Source: Marinomonas polaris DSM 16579 (GTDB taxonomy: Bacteria; Pseudomonadota; Gammaproteobacteria; Pseudomonadales; Marinomonadaceae). Taken from it: DNA of 64,000 nucleotides. The stretch lies in NCBI RefSeq assembly GCF_900129155.1, contig NZ_FQVF01000003.1:125872-189871 (forward strand). The letters run 5' to 3'. The position numbers were made by a program, and so were the translations under genes. Positions 45,530-54,526 of this stretch are shown here, piece by piece (the stretch's first letter is position 1; each line of letters starts with the position of its first letter). Under the pieces are notes generated by a model, which saw nothing but the letters and a program-made list of their open reading frames with translations, searched no databases and was not told the DNA's origin.

Positions 45530-45592
45530 ATTAAAGAGAAGGCCAAGCAATAACAATAGCCAATAGATGCAGAACTATGTCCAAAAAATGCA
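45530..45592 (-). promoter_or_regulatory. BenR/XylS-type promoter of the liv operon
   Basis: Minus strand: TGCA-N6-GGACA (45578-45592), then TGCA-N6-GGCTA (45557-45571), repeats spaced exactly 21 bp, followed 21 nt later by TTTAAT (45530-45535). The XylS/BenR half-site is TGCA-N6-GGNTA: the proximal one is perfect, the distal one has one mismatch. The arrangement matches the benA promoter. Confidence 0.72.
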
Positions 45593-45604
45593 ACTAGACA
45601 AAAG

Positions 45605-45625
45605 TTCACATTTATTAAATGTGAA
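45605..45625. repeat. Perfect 9-bp inverted repeat between livJ and the chemoreceptor gene
   Basis: Arms TTCACATTT/AAATGTGAA around a 3-nt centre. It lies upstream of the chemoreceptor gene and just beyond the distal BenR-type site. The orientation is opposite to a CRP site. Unidentified operator or hairpin. Confidence 0.5.
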
Positions 45626-45708
45626 AATTTATATTACAAAGTATTGCGATTTGATTAACGACTGAGCTAAGGTGAAAAAAAATAAAAACGACCTTATCGA
45701 GAATATCT

Positions 45709-47253
45709 ATGACTAAAATTAACGTCCTTACTCCTGTACTTTGTGTTGTGCTTTGCTTCTTTTTGGGTATCAATTTGGCCACAAATGAAGCGTCATCTTT
45801 GCTGATGCAAATGACATTTGGATTAGCCATCATTTTAATTTTTTTATCTATTTACCCATTAAAATCAAACATTCAATCACGATCTCGAAATCCACCGGAC
45901 GACTTAAGAGCAATGACAACAGCCTTATCCAATGGAGATTTCACAGTAAAAATTGATAAAAAAAAGCTCACCGACAACAGCATTTCGGCGTCGATCAGTG
46001 CATTCTCTGATCGTCTAAAAAATACCTTAGTGTATCTCTCTGAAGGAACGGTCAATGTGTCTATATCCGCACAGTTACTGCAAAAGAACTCAGAAAATCT
46101 AGTTCACAATATTGATACTGTAGGCGACCAATTAACTACCTCAGCGGCCGCAAGTGAGGAACTGTCGGCAACCGCTTTAGATGTCGCACAAATCTGTAAT
46201 ATTGCTACCCAAAATGCAACGCAGGCCATGAAAGTGGCAGGTGAAGGACAAGAAACTATTCAGAAAAACCTCATGTCTATTAATAAAATTTCCGACATTG
46301 TTAACCTCTGTGCAGCCACTATGAATAAGCTTGGTAAACGCAATGATGAGATTAATCAGATCGTAGAATTAATCAAAGGCATTGCTTCACAGACCAATTT
46401 ATTAGCACTTAACGCGGCTATAGAGGCAGCAAGAGCTGGCGAACATGGACGGGGCTTTGCTGTTGTCTCTGACGAAGTTCGTAAGCTCGCCACAGAAACA
46501 GCTAACGCTACAGAACAAATAAGCCAAACAGTGGGCGCAATGCAATCTGAACTACAAAGTGCATTAGCGAACATGTCCGCAAGTGAACAAGCTACTCAGC
46601 AAGCAAAACAGGAAGCGACTTTTTCAGAGCAAGCTTTAAAAAACATTGTTGAACAAATAGAGCGAGTAGCAAAAGAGGTACAAAACATTAATCACACAAC
46701 GACTGAACAAAAAAATACTGCCGTCGGGCTTTCTGAAACTTTGCAGCACATTGTTTCAGCAATGGACGAAAGTCGTAAAGATGTACATTCAAACCTCAGT
46801 GCGGTTACCAAGCTTTCTAATTTCTCTAAACTTGCCAAAGCGACTATTGGCGAATTCCGCCTTTTCCATCCACAAGATGCTGAAAACTTACTTAACAAAG
46901 CCTATGAGCACATAGAAAAACACGGGGAAGAAAAAGCCTTCTGTGATTTTGCGGATCCTAATGGCGGCTTCATTTATGGTGAGCTATTTATCGTTGCTAT
47001 TACCTTTAGTGGCGAAGTATTAGCGTACGGTGCAAACCCAGAGTTAGTAGGTAGAAACCTTTATAATGCCAAAGATGCTGATGGACAATTAATGGTACAA
47101 GACATGATAAAGGTTGCAAAATCAAAGGACACGAAGTCCTACCAGTTTCGATTTGTAAATCCACAGACAGACCAAGTTGCTAGTAAACTTCTCTATATTA
47201 CAAAGTTAAGAAATAACGCTTTTATGGGCTGTGGTGTCTATTTAAATCATTAA
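45709..47253 (+). CDS. Methyl-accepting chemotaxis protein with a C-terminal Cache domain
   Basis: 514 residues. Two membrane segments lie near residues 7-24 and 33-50 with a very short loop between. A weak HAMP-like region follows, then the signalling domain with hairpin tip [21 protein letters not shown] and [15 protein letters not shown]. After it comes a single-Cache-like domain at about residues 385-514 ([36 protein letters not shown]). The sensor domain is thus predicted in the cytoplasm, at the unusual end. Flanked by the liv and ben operons, so sensing an aromatic acid or metabolite is plausible. Confidence 0.87.
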   Translation: MTKINVLTPVLCVVLCFFLGINLATNEASSLLMQMTFGLAIILIFLSIYPLKSNIQSRSRNPPDDLRAMTTALSNGDFTVKIDKKKLTDNSISASISAFSDRLKNTLVYLSEGTVNVSISAQLLQKNSENLVHNIDTVGDQLTTSAAASEELSATALDVAQICNIATQNATQAMKVAGEGQETIQKNLMSINKISDIVNLCAATMNKLGKRNDEINQIVELIKGIASQTNLLALNAAIEAARAGEHGRGFAVVSDEVRKLATETANATEQISQTVGAMQSELQSALANMSASEQATQQAKQEATFSEQALKNIVEQIERVAKEVQNINHTTTEQKNTAVGLSETLQHIVSAMDESRKDVHSNLSAVTKLSNFSKLAKATIGEFRLFHPQDAENLLNKAYEHIEKHGEEKAFCDFADPNGGFIYGELFIVAITFSGEVLAYGANPELVGRNLYNAKDADGQLMVQDMIKVAKSKDTKSYQFRFVNPQTDQVASKLLYITKLRNNAFMGCGVYLNH

Positions 47254-47320
47254 TTTAATGGACAAAATGCCACCTTAATCTAACTCACGTTTACTCCTAT
47301 CGCCCTCAGATGACTATCTG

Positions 47321-47354
47321 GCTGCTTTCCTCTTCCAATGAAAGCAGCTTTTTT
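47321..47354 (+). terminator. Terminator after the chemoreceptor gene
   Basis: Stem GCTGCTTTC/GAAAGCAGC with a 10-nt loop and a run of six T. Confidence 0.9.
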
Positions 47355-47422
47355 AGATCTTAGCTATTCCCCCTACTTCTATCGATAACATCAGAAAAGT
47401 CCTTCTTATCTAAGTGTTTTTT

Positions 47423-47485
47423 TGCAGATAAAGGATAAAGAAAAACACAAGCTGGATAGTGACTAATAGTCTCAAAGCCTAATCT
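47423..47485 (+). promoter_or_regulatory. benA promoter with XylS/BenR-type direct repeats (Pm-like)
   Basis: TGCA-GATAAA-GGATA at 47423-47437 is a perfect TGCA-N6-GGNTA half-site. A second GGATA at 47454-47458 is exactly 21 bp on, with only CA of its TGCA kept. TAATCT at 47480-47485 is the likely -10. Spacing follows the Pseudomonas Pm promoter, where the proximal site overlaps the -35. Confidence 0.75.
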
Positions 47486-47510
47486 GTTTATAAATCAGGA
47501 GGGCATTACA

Positions 47511-48857
47511 ATGCATAACGAACTCATTACAAAAATAAAAAGTATGATGGAAGTCGATACGGACAAAGGTCTTTATCGAGCTCGTCGAGATATGTTTACC
47601 GATCCAGAACTGTTTGACCTTGAAATGAAACACATTTTTGAAGGCAACTGGATCTATCTGGCTCATGAAAGCCAAATCCCTAATAAGAATGATTTTTTCA
47701 CCGGTTATATGGGCCGCCAACCCATTTTTATTACTCGCAACAAAGACGACGAACTAAATTGTTTTATTAATGCTTGTAGCCACAGAGGCGCAATGCTTTG
47801 CCGTACGAAAAAAGGTAACAAGTCAGTGATGACCTGCCCTTTCCATGGCTGGAGCTTTAACAACTCAGGCAAGCTTATTAAGGTAAAAGACGCCACAGAC
47901 GCTGGCTATCCTTCTTCCTTTAACTGTGATGGCTCTCATAATCTTAAAAAAGTTGCTCGTTTTGAATCCTATCGAGGCTTCTTATTTGGCAGTATCAATC
48001 CAGATGTTAAGCCTCTCACAGAACATCTAGGCGAAGCGGCAAAAATAATAGATATGATTGTCGACCAATCACCACAAGGTTTAGAGGTGCTAAGAGGCTC
48101 TTCCACTTATATTTATGATGGCAACTGGAAAGTTCAAGCCGAAAATGGTGCGGATGGTTATCATGTATCTTCCGTGCATTGGAACTATGTCGCAACGACT
48201 GCACACCGCAAATTAGGTGCTGTTGCCGATGAAACCAAAGCCATGGACGCGAGCACTTGGAACAAACAACAAGGCGGCTTCTATGCTTTTGAACATGGTC
48301 ATATTTTATTATGGATGCGCTGGCCTAACCCAGAAGATCGTCCATTAGCAGAACGTCGCGCTGAGCTAGAAAAAGATTTTGGTGTAGAGCGTGCCGACTG
48401 GATGATCTCTAACCTTCGTAATTTATGCTTATACCCTAATGTCTTTTTGATGGATCAATTCAGCTCTCAAATTCGTGTCTTTCGCCCTATCTCCGTCAAC
48501 AAAACCGAAGTGACTATCTATTGCATTGCACCTAAAGGTGAAAGTGATGCAGCTCGTGCTCAACGTATTCGCCAATATGAAGATTTCTTTAACGCTTCAG
48601 GTATGGCAACACCAGACGATTTAGAAGAGTTCCGTTCTTGCCAAGAAGGTTTTCTTGGTACTGATCTTCCTTGGAATGATCTTTCTCGTGGCGCTGAACA
48701 CTGGGTGCAAGGCCCAGATGAAGCCGCTCAAAAGATACATTTAACCCCTCTTTTAAGTGGTAGGAAATCTGAAGATGAGGGTCTATTCAAAGTCCAGCAT
48801 CAATATTGGGTAGACGCGATGACAAACGCCCTTAAAAAAGATAAAGAGCAGCAATAA
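47511..48857 (+). CDS. benA: Benzoate 1,2-dioxygenase, large (alpha) subunit
   Basis: 448 residues. Adds O2 to benzoate to give the cis-dihydrodiol. Rieske cluster ligands CSHRG and CPFHGW (about residues 87-110); mononuclear iron site [17 protein letters not shown] near 208-222. Ribosome site AGGAGGG. First gene of the ben-xyl-type operon. Anthranilate dioxygenase is the close alternative, but benD and benE in the same operon favour benzoate. Confidence 0.93.
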   Translation: MHNELITKIKSMMEVDTDKGLYRARRDMFTDPELFDLEMKHIFEGNWIYLAHESQIPNKNDFFTGYMGRQPIFITRNKDDELNCFINACSHRGAMLCRTKKGNKSVMTCPFHGWSFNNSGKLIKVKDATDAGYPSSFNCDGSHNLKKVARFESYRGFLFGSINPDVKPLTEHLGEAAKIIDMIVDQSPQGLEVLRGSSTYIYDGNWKVQAENGADGYHVSSVHWNYVATTAHRKLGAVADETKAMDASTWNKQQGGFYAFEHGHILLWMRWPNPEDRPLAERRAELEKDFGVERADWMISNLRNLCLYPNVFLMDQFSSQIRVFRPISVNKTEVTIYCIAPKGESDAARAQRIRQYEDFFNASGMATPDDLEEFRSCQEGFLGTDLPWNDLSRGAEHWVQGPDEAAQKIHLTPLLSGRKSEDEGLFKVQHQYWVDAMTNALKKDKEQQ

Positions 48858-48867
48858 GGAGCACACC

Positions 48868-49362
48868 ATGACAATTCAATATGATGAAGTACGTAATTTT
48901 TTGTACGCCGAAGCTCGCTGTCTTGATGACAAAAAATGGGATGACTGGCTGACCTATTATCACCCTGATGTGGATTATTGGATGCCAAGTTGGGATGACG
49001 ATGGTGAGCTTGTTACCGACCCGCACAGAGAAGTTTCTCTAATGTACTACGCCCACAAAGGTGGTCTAGAAGATCGTGTTTTTCGGATCAAAACCGAACG
49101 TTCCAGTGCATCAAGCCTACCTGAAGCCAGAACCAGTCACATGATCAGCAATATTGAGATCATGCAAAACTCAGAAGAAAGTACAGCGGTTCGCTACAAC
49201 TGGAGCACAAACAGCTACAGATACAAAACAGTAGACACTTACTTTGGTACCACTTTTGTCACCTTAGTCAAAAGTGCCGAAGGTCAAATACAAATCAAGC
49301 GTAAGAAAATCATCTTGGTAAATGATTATATCCACCACGTGATTGATGTTTACCACGTTTAA
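48868..49362 (+). CDS. benB: Benzoate 1,2-dioxygenase, small (beta) subunit
   Basis: 164 residues with a cone-shaped NTF2-like fold expected. Features: FLYAEARCLDDKKWDDWLTYY near the start, DRVFRIKTERSSAS and the C-terminal RKKIILVNDYI. GGAG precedes the ATG and the gap to benA is 10 nt. Structural partner of BenA in the hexameric oxygenase. Confidence 0.93.
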   Translation: MTIQYDEVRNFLYAEARCLDDKKWDDWLTYYHPDVDYWMPSWDDDGELVTDPHREVSLMYYAHKGGLEDRVFRIKTERSSASSLPEARTSHMISNIEIMQNSEESTAVRYNWSTNSYRYKTVDTYFGTTFVTLVKSAEGQIQIKRKKIILVNDYIHHVIDVYHV

Positions 49363-49435
49363 TTATGTTGTGTACTTCAAGTTAATTTCAGCCAACTACA
49401 TTTTTTCTTTTTAGATAAAAAAATAATAAAAAGCC

Positions 49436-49450
49436 GCCCCAGAAAGGGGC
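49436..49450 (+). promoter_or_regulatory. GC hairpin next to the benC ribosome site
   Basis: GCCCC-AGAAA-GGGGC ends 3 nt before AAGG of benC. benB and benC are 102 nt apart, unusually far for this operon. It may tune benC translation or protect an mRNA end. Confidence 0.45.
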
Positions 49451-49464
49451 TCAAGGTGATTTCT

Positions 49465-50481
49465 ATGTATAAAATCGCACTGAATTTTGAAGACGGTGTC
49501 ACCCGTTTTGTGCAAACACTTCCGGGAGAAACGGTTGCTGACGCAGCTTATCGCTCTGGCTTAAACATTCCGATGGATTGCCGCGATGGTGCTTGTGGTA
49601 CCTGCAAATGCAAATCTGAGTCAGGTCAATTTGAAATGGAAGGCTATATAGAAGACGCCTTATCAGATGAAGAAGCAGAAGCAGGAATGGTATTAACTTG
49701 CTGCATGCGATTAGAATCCGATTGCGCTATTTCGGTTCCGGCCTCTTCCGAAGTTTGTGTCCGCAGCCAACAAGAAGATGTCAAAGGCACGATTTCCGAT
49801 ATTAACCGCCTATCGGATTCAACCCTCAGCTTTAGCATTGCGGGCGATCAAGTGAAGTCGATGAACTTCTTACCCGGCCAATATGTCAATGTCCATGTGC
49901 CAGGAACAGACCAAAAACGCGCCTATTCTTTTAGCTCTCTAGTTCAAGAAAGCAATGACTCTGCATCCTTTCTAATACGTGTGGTGCCAAACGGCCTCAT
50001 GAGCACGTTTATGACAGAAACAGCAAAGGTAGGTGACAATATCACCTTGAGTGGTCCATTTGGCAGCTTCTATTTACGTGATATCAAACGCCCAATTTTA
50101 ATGTTAGCTGGAGGCACCGGATTAGCCCCTTTTCTTGCCATGCTAGAAAGAATTAAAGCCATAGGAACAAACCAACCAGTTCATCTCATCTATGGCGTTA
50201 CCCATGATGCAGATTTAGTAGAGATAGAAAAGCTAGAAGCCCTGACTGCAACAATAGAACAGGTCACTTTTAGCGCATGTGTCGCTTCAGAAGAAAGTAA
50301 CTGGCCACAAAAAGGCTATGTGACTCAACATATTACGCCGTCTCATTTGAATGATGGCGATCTGGATATCTATCTATGTGGACCGCCGCCTATGGTAGAA
50401 GCAGTGAGTCAATTCATGAAAGAAAAAAACATCACACCTGTTAATTTTTACTATGAAAAATTCGCCGCTAGCAGCCATTAA
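49465..50481 (+). CDS. benC: Benzoate 1,2-dioxygenase electron-transfer component (ferredoxin-NADH reductase)
   Basis: 338 residues. N-terminal plant-type [2Fe-2S] domain with CRDGACGTCKC and the fourth cysteine in LTCCMRL (about residues 40-83). The FAD domain has RAYSFSS and the NADH domain GGTGLAPFLAML; the end is FYYEKFAAS. ATG 49465 is chosen: AAGGTG lies 6 nt upstream and the in-frame GTG at 49456 is inside it. Confidence 0.93.
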   Translation: MYKIALNFEDGVTRFVQTLPGETVADAAYRSGLNIPMDCRDGACGTCKCKSESGQFEMEGYIEDALSDEEAEAGMVLTCCMRLESDCAISVPASSEVCVRSQQEDVKGTISDINRLSDSTLSFSIAGDQVKSMNFLPGQYVNVHVPGTDQKRAYSFSSLVQESNDSASFLIRVVPNGLMSTFMTETAKVGDNITLSGPFGSFYLRDIKRPILMLAGGTGLAPFLAMLERIKAIGTNQPVHLIYGVTHDADLVEIEKLEALTATIEQVTFSACVASEESNWPQKGYVTQHITPSHLNDGDLDIYLCGPPPMVEAVSQFMKEKNITPVNFYYEKFAASSH

Positions 50482-50492
50482 GGAAGAACAAA

Positions 50493-51278
50493 ATGAGAGC
50501 ACTACGTTTCGAAAATAAGGTGGCAGTTATTACTGGATCGGCTCAAAGTATTGGTCGCCAAGTGGCGCTGCAAATGGCAAAGGAACATGCCACGTTAGTA
50601 TTGCTTGATCGATCAGAGCTAGTTTATGACGTAGCTGAAGAGGCTAAAGCCGCAGGCGCAAAAGATGTGTTAGTCATCATCGCTGATTTAGAGAAATTTA
50701 CAGACAGTCACAACGCCATGGCCTCAGCTGTAGAGAAATTCGGCCGCATTGATATTTTGATCAACAATGTGGGTGGCACTATTTGGGCAAAACCGTTTGA
50801 GCACTATGAAGAAGCGCAAATTGAAGCTGAAATACGACGTTCACTCTTCCCTACTTTATGGTGTTGTCATGCAGTACTAGACACTATGCAAAAACAAAAA
50901 TTTGGCAACATAGTCAATGTGTCTTCAATCGCTACTCGCAGTATAAACCGAGTTCCCTACGCTGCAGCTAAGGGAGGCGTTAATGCCATGACGGCCTCTT
51001 TAGCATTTGAAAATGCTAAATATGGTATTCGCGTTAACGCAGTGGCCCCAGGCGGTACAGACGTTGGTGAGCGAAAAATACCACGCAACCAAGAGGTTAT
51101 GACAGAACAGGAAAAAGCTTGGTATCAAGAAATTGTCGACCAAACTATCGATTCATCTTTAATGCATCGTTATAGCTCAACCGAAGAGCAAGCCAATGTT
51201 ATTTTATTCTTCGCGAGTGACGAATCGTCCTACCTCACAGGCACGCTTCTTCCCGTTGGCGGTGGTGATTTAGGTTAG
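50493..51278 (+). CDS. benD: Dihydroxycyclohexadiene carboxylate (benzoate diol) dehydrogenase
   Basis: 261-residue SDR converting the benzoate cis-diol to catechol with loss of CO2 and reduction of NAD. Motifs: ITGSAQSIGRQVALQ, INNVGGTIWAKPF and the active site YAAAKGGVNAMTAS. Gap to benC 11 nt. Its presence distinguishes the benzoate system from anthranilate dioxygenase. Confidence 0.93.
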   Translation: MRALRFENKVAVITGSAQSIGRQVALQMAKEHATLVLLDRSELVYDVAEEAKAAGAKDVLVIIADLEKFTDSHNAMASAVEKFGRIDILINNVGGTIWAKPFEHYEEAQIEAEIRRSLFPTLWCCHAVLDTMQKQKFGNIVNVSSIATRSINRVPYAAAKGGVNAMTASLAFENAKYGIRVNAVAPGGTDVGERKIPRNQEVMTEQEKAWYQEIVDQTIDSSLMHRYSSTEEQANVILFFASDESSYLTGTLLPVGGGDLG

Positions 51279-51284
51279 TTCATC

Positions 51285-51315
51285 ACAACCAGTCATATTT
51301 CTGCTGGCTGGTTGT
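51285..51315 (+). terminator. Weak hairpin between benD and the RidA gene
   Basis: Arms ACAACCAG/CTGGTTGT with a 15-nt loop and no T-run. Could reduce expression of distal genes. Confidence 0.4.
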
Positions 51316-51364
51316 AACTCATTGCAAAAGTTATCCCTAACACAAAATTTGTAAGGTAATAAAA

Positions 51365-51757
51365 ATGACAACTCGTAAAGCTATTGTACCTAAAGGCATG
51401 GAATTCGTTCGTGATGAAATCGGCTACGCTCCAGGCGTCTTAGTCGGTAGTACTCTTTATATTGCGGGTCAAATCGGACGCAATTCAGAGCGACAACTCG
51501 TTGAAGACAAACGCCAACAATTCATTCAATGCTTTGAAAATATGAAAGCAGTATTAAACACAGCAAAAATGAGTTTTAACGATGTTGTCGAAGTCACCAG
51601 CTACCACACTGACATGAGGGATCTTCCGCTCTATATGGAAGTTCGTAATCTTTATTTTGGTGATTGTCTACCTGCTTGGACAGCTATTGGGGCAGCATCT
51701 CTGTGCGGTATTCCTGGGTATTTCCTAGAAGTTAAGGCCATAGCTGTAAAAGGGTAA
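51365..51757 (+). CDS. RidA-family protein
   Basis: 130 residues. Features: YAPGVLVGSTLYIAGQIG, QCFENMKAVL, and VVEVTSYHTDM. The usual C-terminal arginine-containing segment of imine deaminases is not evident (IPGYFLEVKAIAVKG at the end), so the reaction may differ. AAGG precedes the start. Inside the ben operon; perhaps handles a reactive intermediate or an unstable ring product (inference). Confidence 0.8.
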   Translation: MTTRKAIVPKGMEFVRDEIGYAPGVLVGSTLYIAGQIGRNSERQLVEDKRQQFIQCFENMKAVLNTAKMSFNDVVEVTSYHTDMRDLPLYMEVRNLYFGDCLPAWTAIGAASLCGIPGYFLEVKAIAVKG

Positions 51758-51800
51758 CCGAAACAATAGGCTTTAGAAGTCCTGTGAAGGAGACGATAGG

Positions 51801-52976
51801 ATGCTAAAAGATTTACACCTTTCAACTATCACTGCTGGATTGGTTGCTGTGCTTGTATCTTACTCAGGTCCACTGGCGATTTTTTTCCAAGCAGCTAACA
51901 GCGCTAATATTTCACCAGAGATGATGACATCATGGGTTTTCGCCATATCGATTGGCGCTGCGATCAGTGGTATTGCCCTTAGCATCTATTTTCGAGTACC
52001 GATTATTACTGCTTGGTCTGCACCGGGTACCGCTTTACTTGTGACGCTGTTTCCAAACCTTAGTTTAAATGAAGCTATTGGAGCGTATATAACGGCTGCC
52101 ATTATTATCTTTTTCATTGGCATAAGTGGATGGTTTGACAAAGTCATCCATTGGATTCCGAAGAGCGTCGCAGCTGCTATGATGGCGGGGATTCTATTCA
52201 ACTTTGGCATTTCTGCCTTTCAGTCGTTCAACAGTATTCCAATTTTGACGGTTTCGATGCTCATTGGTTTTGTTGTTTTTAAAGCCATCAGTAAAACCTA
52301 TTATTTAATGTTATTAGTTGCCCTAGGTAGCTTTTTATCTATTACGGTTTTACATGCTGATTTCAGCCATTTTACATGGCAATTGGCATCACCTATTTGG
52401 ATATCACCACAGTGGAGCTGGTCATCAACTTTAAGCCTAGCGCTTCCCCTCGTTATTGTTAGTCTTACAGGTCAGTTCTTACCGGGTTTTACTATTTTAA
52501 AAACATTTAATTATCAAGTGCCTACTCGCCCAGTTATCAGTGTACTTGGGCTAGTCTCCATTCCTATCGCTTTTTTTGGAGGTATAACCACTGTTATAGC
52601 TGCGATTACTGCGCCTATTTGCACCAGTCCAGATGCCCATCCAGATCCAAATAAACGCTACATAGCAGGTATTTTTAATGGTGTATTTTATTTAATTGGT
52701 GGTATTTTCGCAGGTAGCATTGTTCTATTTTTCACCACTTTCCCTGCACAAATGATTGCTATTATCGCAGGGTTGGCTCTTCTCGGAGCCATATTTAATA
52801 GCCTTACTCTTGCTTTAGAAGATAAGTCTAATATTGATGCAGCTGCTATTACGTTTATGACAACTGCCTCTGGTATTCAGCTATTCGGTATAGGATCAGC
52901 CTTTTGGGGCGTGGTACTAGGTACGGGAGCCTATGGGCTACTAATAGGTCTAAGGAAGTTCAAAAAAAATCAATAA
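51801..52976 (+). CDS. benE: Benzoate/H+ symporter BenE
   Basis: 391 residues with 11-12 hydrophobic segments. BenE-family features: VAVLVSYSGPLAIFFQAA, PIITAWSAPGTALL, and ITAPICTSPDAHPDPNKRY. GGAG precedes the start. Takes up benzoate across the inner membrane. It is in the same operon as the dioxygenase and duplicates the role proposed for the ABC importer. Confidence 0.92.
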   Translation: MLKDLHLSTITAGLVAVLVSYSGPLAIFFQAANSANISPEMMTSWVFAISIGAAISGIALSIYFRVPIITAWSAPGTALLVTLFPNLSLNEAIGAYITAAIIIFFIGISGWFDKVIHWIPKSVAAAMMAGILFNFGISAFQSFNSIPILTVSMLIGFVVFKAISKTYYLMLLVALGSFLSITVLHADFSHFTWQLASPIWISPQWSWSSTLSLALPLVIVSLTGQFLPGFTILKTFNYQVPTRPVISVLGLVSIPIAFFGGITTVIAAITAPICTSPDAHPDPNKRYIAGIFNGVFYLIGGIFAGSIVLFFTTFPAQMIAIIAGLALLGAIFNSLTLALEDKSNIDAAAITFMTTASGIQLFGIGSAFWGVVLGTGAYGLLIGLRKFKKNQ

Positions 52977-52993
52977 AAACAATGAGGTAAACT

Positions 52994-54463
52994 ATGACAA
53001 CCACTACAGAATTCTTACCTGCTCCGTTATGGAATGAAGCACTTTTTACCGGTGAGTGGAGCCGCCCCGCAAAAGCATTAAGCTCAGTCGTTGAACCCGC
53101 CACAGGAAAATCTCTCGGCCATATAGCCATGGCTGATGAAGTTTTAATCCAACAAGCCTGCCAAGAAGCTCGACAAGCGCAAAGAAAATGGGCAGACCTA
53201 CATTATGATGAACGCGCGAGCATCTTGCGAAAAGCCATTAGTATCGCAGAGCAACATTCAGATGAAATCGTAGACTGGTTAATAAAAGAAAGCGGCTCAA
53301 TAGGACCTAAAGCTCAAGCGGAACTGGGTTTTACCATCAAGTCTCTAATTGAAAGTGCTGGTCTACCATCTCAAAGCCACGGGCAAGTTCTCCCATCTAG
53401 CGCTGGCCGACTTAGTATTGCAAGAAGAAAGCCCCTAGGCGTAGTTGGTGTTATCTCTCCCTTTAATTTCCCACTGTATTTGGCTATGCGTGCTGTCGCT
53501 CCAGCCATTGCCTTGGGTAATAGTGTCGTATTAAAGCCTGATCCTCGCACCGCTATTTCAGGTGGATTTGTGATTGCACGTATTTTTGAATTAGCAGGTT
53601 TACCTAAAGGAGTTCTATCTGTTCTTCCTGGTGATGGCGCTGCAGGTGCCGCATTAGTAGCTGATCCTAATGTAGCAATGATTCAATTTACCGGTTCAAC
53701 TCCCGCCGGTCGTAAAGTTGGCGAAGCAGCTGGCAAACACCTTAAAAAAGTCTCATTGGAACTAGGTGGTAAAAACTCTCTCATTATTCTTGATGATGCT
53801 GACTTAGATATTGCATTAGCCAATGCCACATGGGGGGTTTATTTACACCAAGGACAAATTTGCATGTCTACCGGTCGAGTCTTGGTACAGCGCAAAATTT
53901 ACGACAAGTTCAAAGCTATGATGATTGAAAAAGCGAAAAACCTACCTGCAGGAAATCCTGCCACGGAGCAAGTTGCATTGGGTCCATTAATCAATGAACA
54001 GCAACGGGACCATGCCGCGAATCTTGTTAAAGCAGCCGTCAAAGCAGGAGCAACATTGGAAGTTGGAGGAAACTACAATGGTTTATTTTTTGAGGCCACG
54101 GTCCTTAGCGATGTAAAACAAGATAACCCTGCTTTTATTGAAGAAGTATTTGGGCCTGTGGCAATTTTAGTCCCTTTCGATACAGACGCAGAAGCAATAG
54201 AACTGGCTAATGATACTGAATTTGGCTTGTCTGCAGCCATTATTTCGCGAGATGTTGGCAGAGCATTAGCACTAGGTGAGCGTTTACAAACAGGGCTATT
54301 ACACATAAATGATCAAACAGTAAACGATGAAATTATTAACCCATTTGGTGGTGTTGGCGCATCTGGTAATGGAACCAGTATTGGTGGTCCTGCGAACTGG
54401 GAAGAATTTACGCAATGGCAATGGCTAACGTTAAAAGGCGAAGCGCCACAATATCCCCTTTAA
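52994..54463 (+). CDS. xylC: Benzaldehyde dehydrogenase (XylC-like)
   Basis: 489-residue aldehyde dehydrogenase converting benzaldehyde to benzoate with NAD. SPFNFPLYLAMR (cofactor binding), QFTGSTPAGRKVG, glutamate in LELGGKNSL near residue 257, nucleophile cysteine in HQGQICMSTGR near residue 291. 17 nt after benE. Identity as XylC rests on resemblance plus the adjacent benzyl alcohol dehydrogenase gene. Confidence 0.87.
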   Translation: MTTTTEFLPAPLWNEALFTGEWSRPAKALSSVVEPATGKSLGHIAMADEVLIQQACQEARQAQRKWADLHYDERASILRKAISIAEQHSDEIVDWLIKESGSIGPKAQAELGFTIKSLIESAGLPSQSHGQVLPSSAGRLSIARRKPLGVVGVISPFNFPLYLAMRAVAPAIALGNSVVLKPDPRTAISGGFVIARIFELAGLPKGVLSVLPGDGAAGAALVADPNVAMIQFTGSTPAGRKVGEAAGKHLKKVSLELGGKNSLIILDDADLDIALANATWGVYLHQGQICMSTGRVLVQRKIYDKFKAMMIEKAKNLPAGNPATEQVALGPLINEQQRDHAANLVKAAVKAGATLEVGGNYNGLFFEATVLSDVKQDNPAFIEEVFGPVAILVPFDTDAEAIELANDTEFGLSAAIISRDVGRALALGERLQTGLLHINDQTVNDEIINPFGGVGASGNGTSIGGPANWEEFTQWQWLTLKGEAPQYPL

Positions 54464-54526
54464 TGAGTAACAATTAGAGTCATCAACAACCATTAGAATT
54501 ATCAATAATAAAAAAGGAAGCTTAAT

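Noticed and set aside
45605-45625. CRP binding site
   Set aside because: The half-sites are inverted (TCACA first, TGTGA second), which is not the CRP consensus order.
47511-49362. Anthranilate 1,2-dioxygenase
   Set aside because: A diol dehydrogenase (benD) and benE lie in the operon; anthranilate oxidation needs no diol dehydrogenase.
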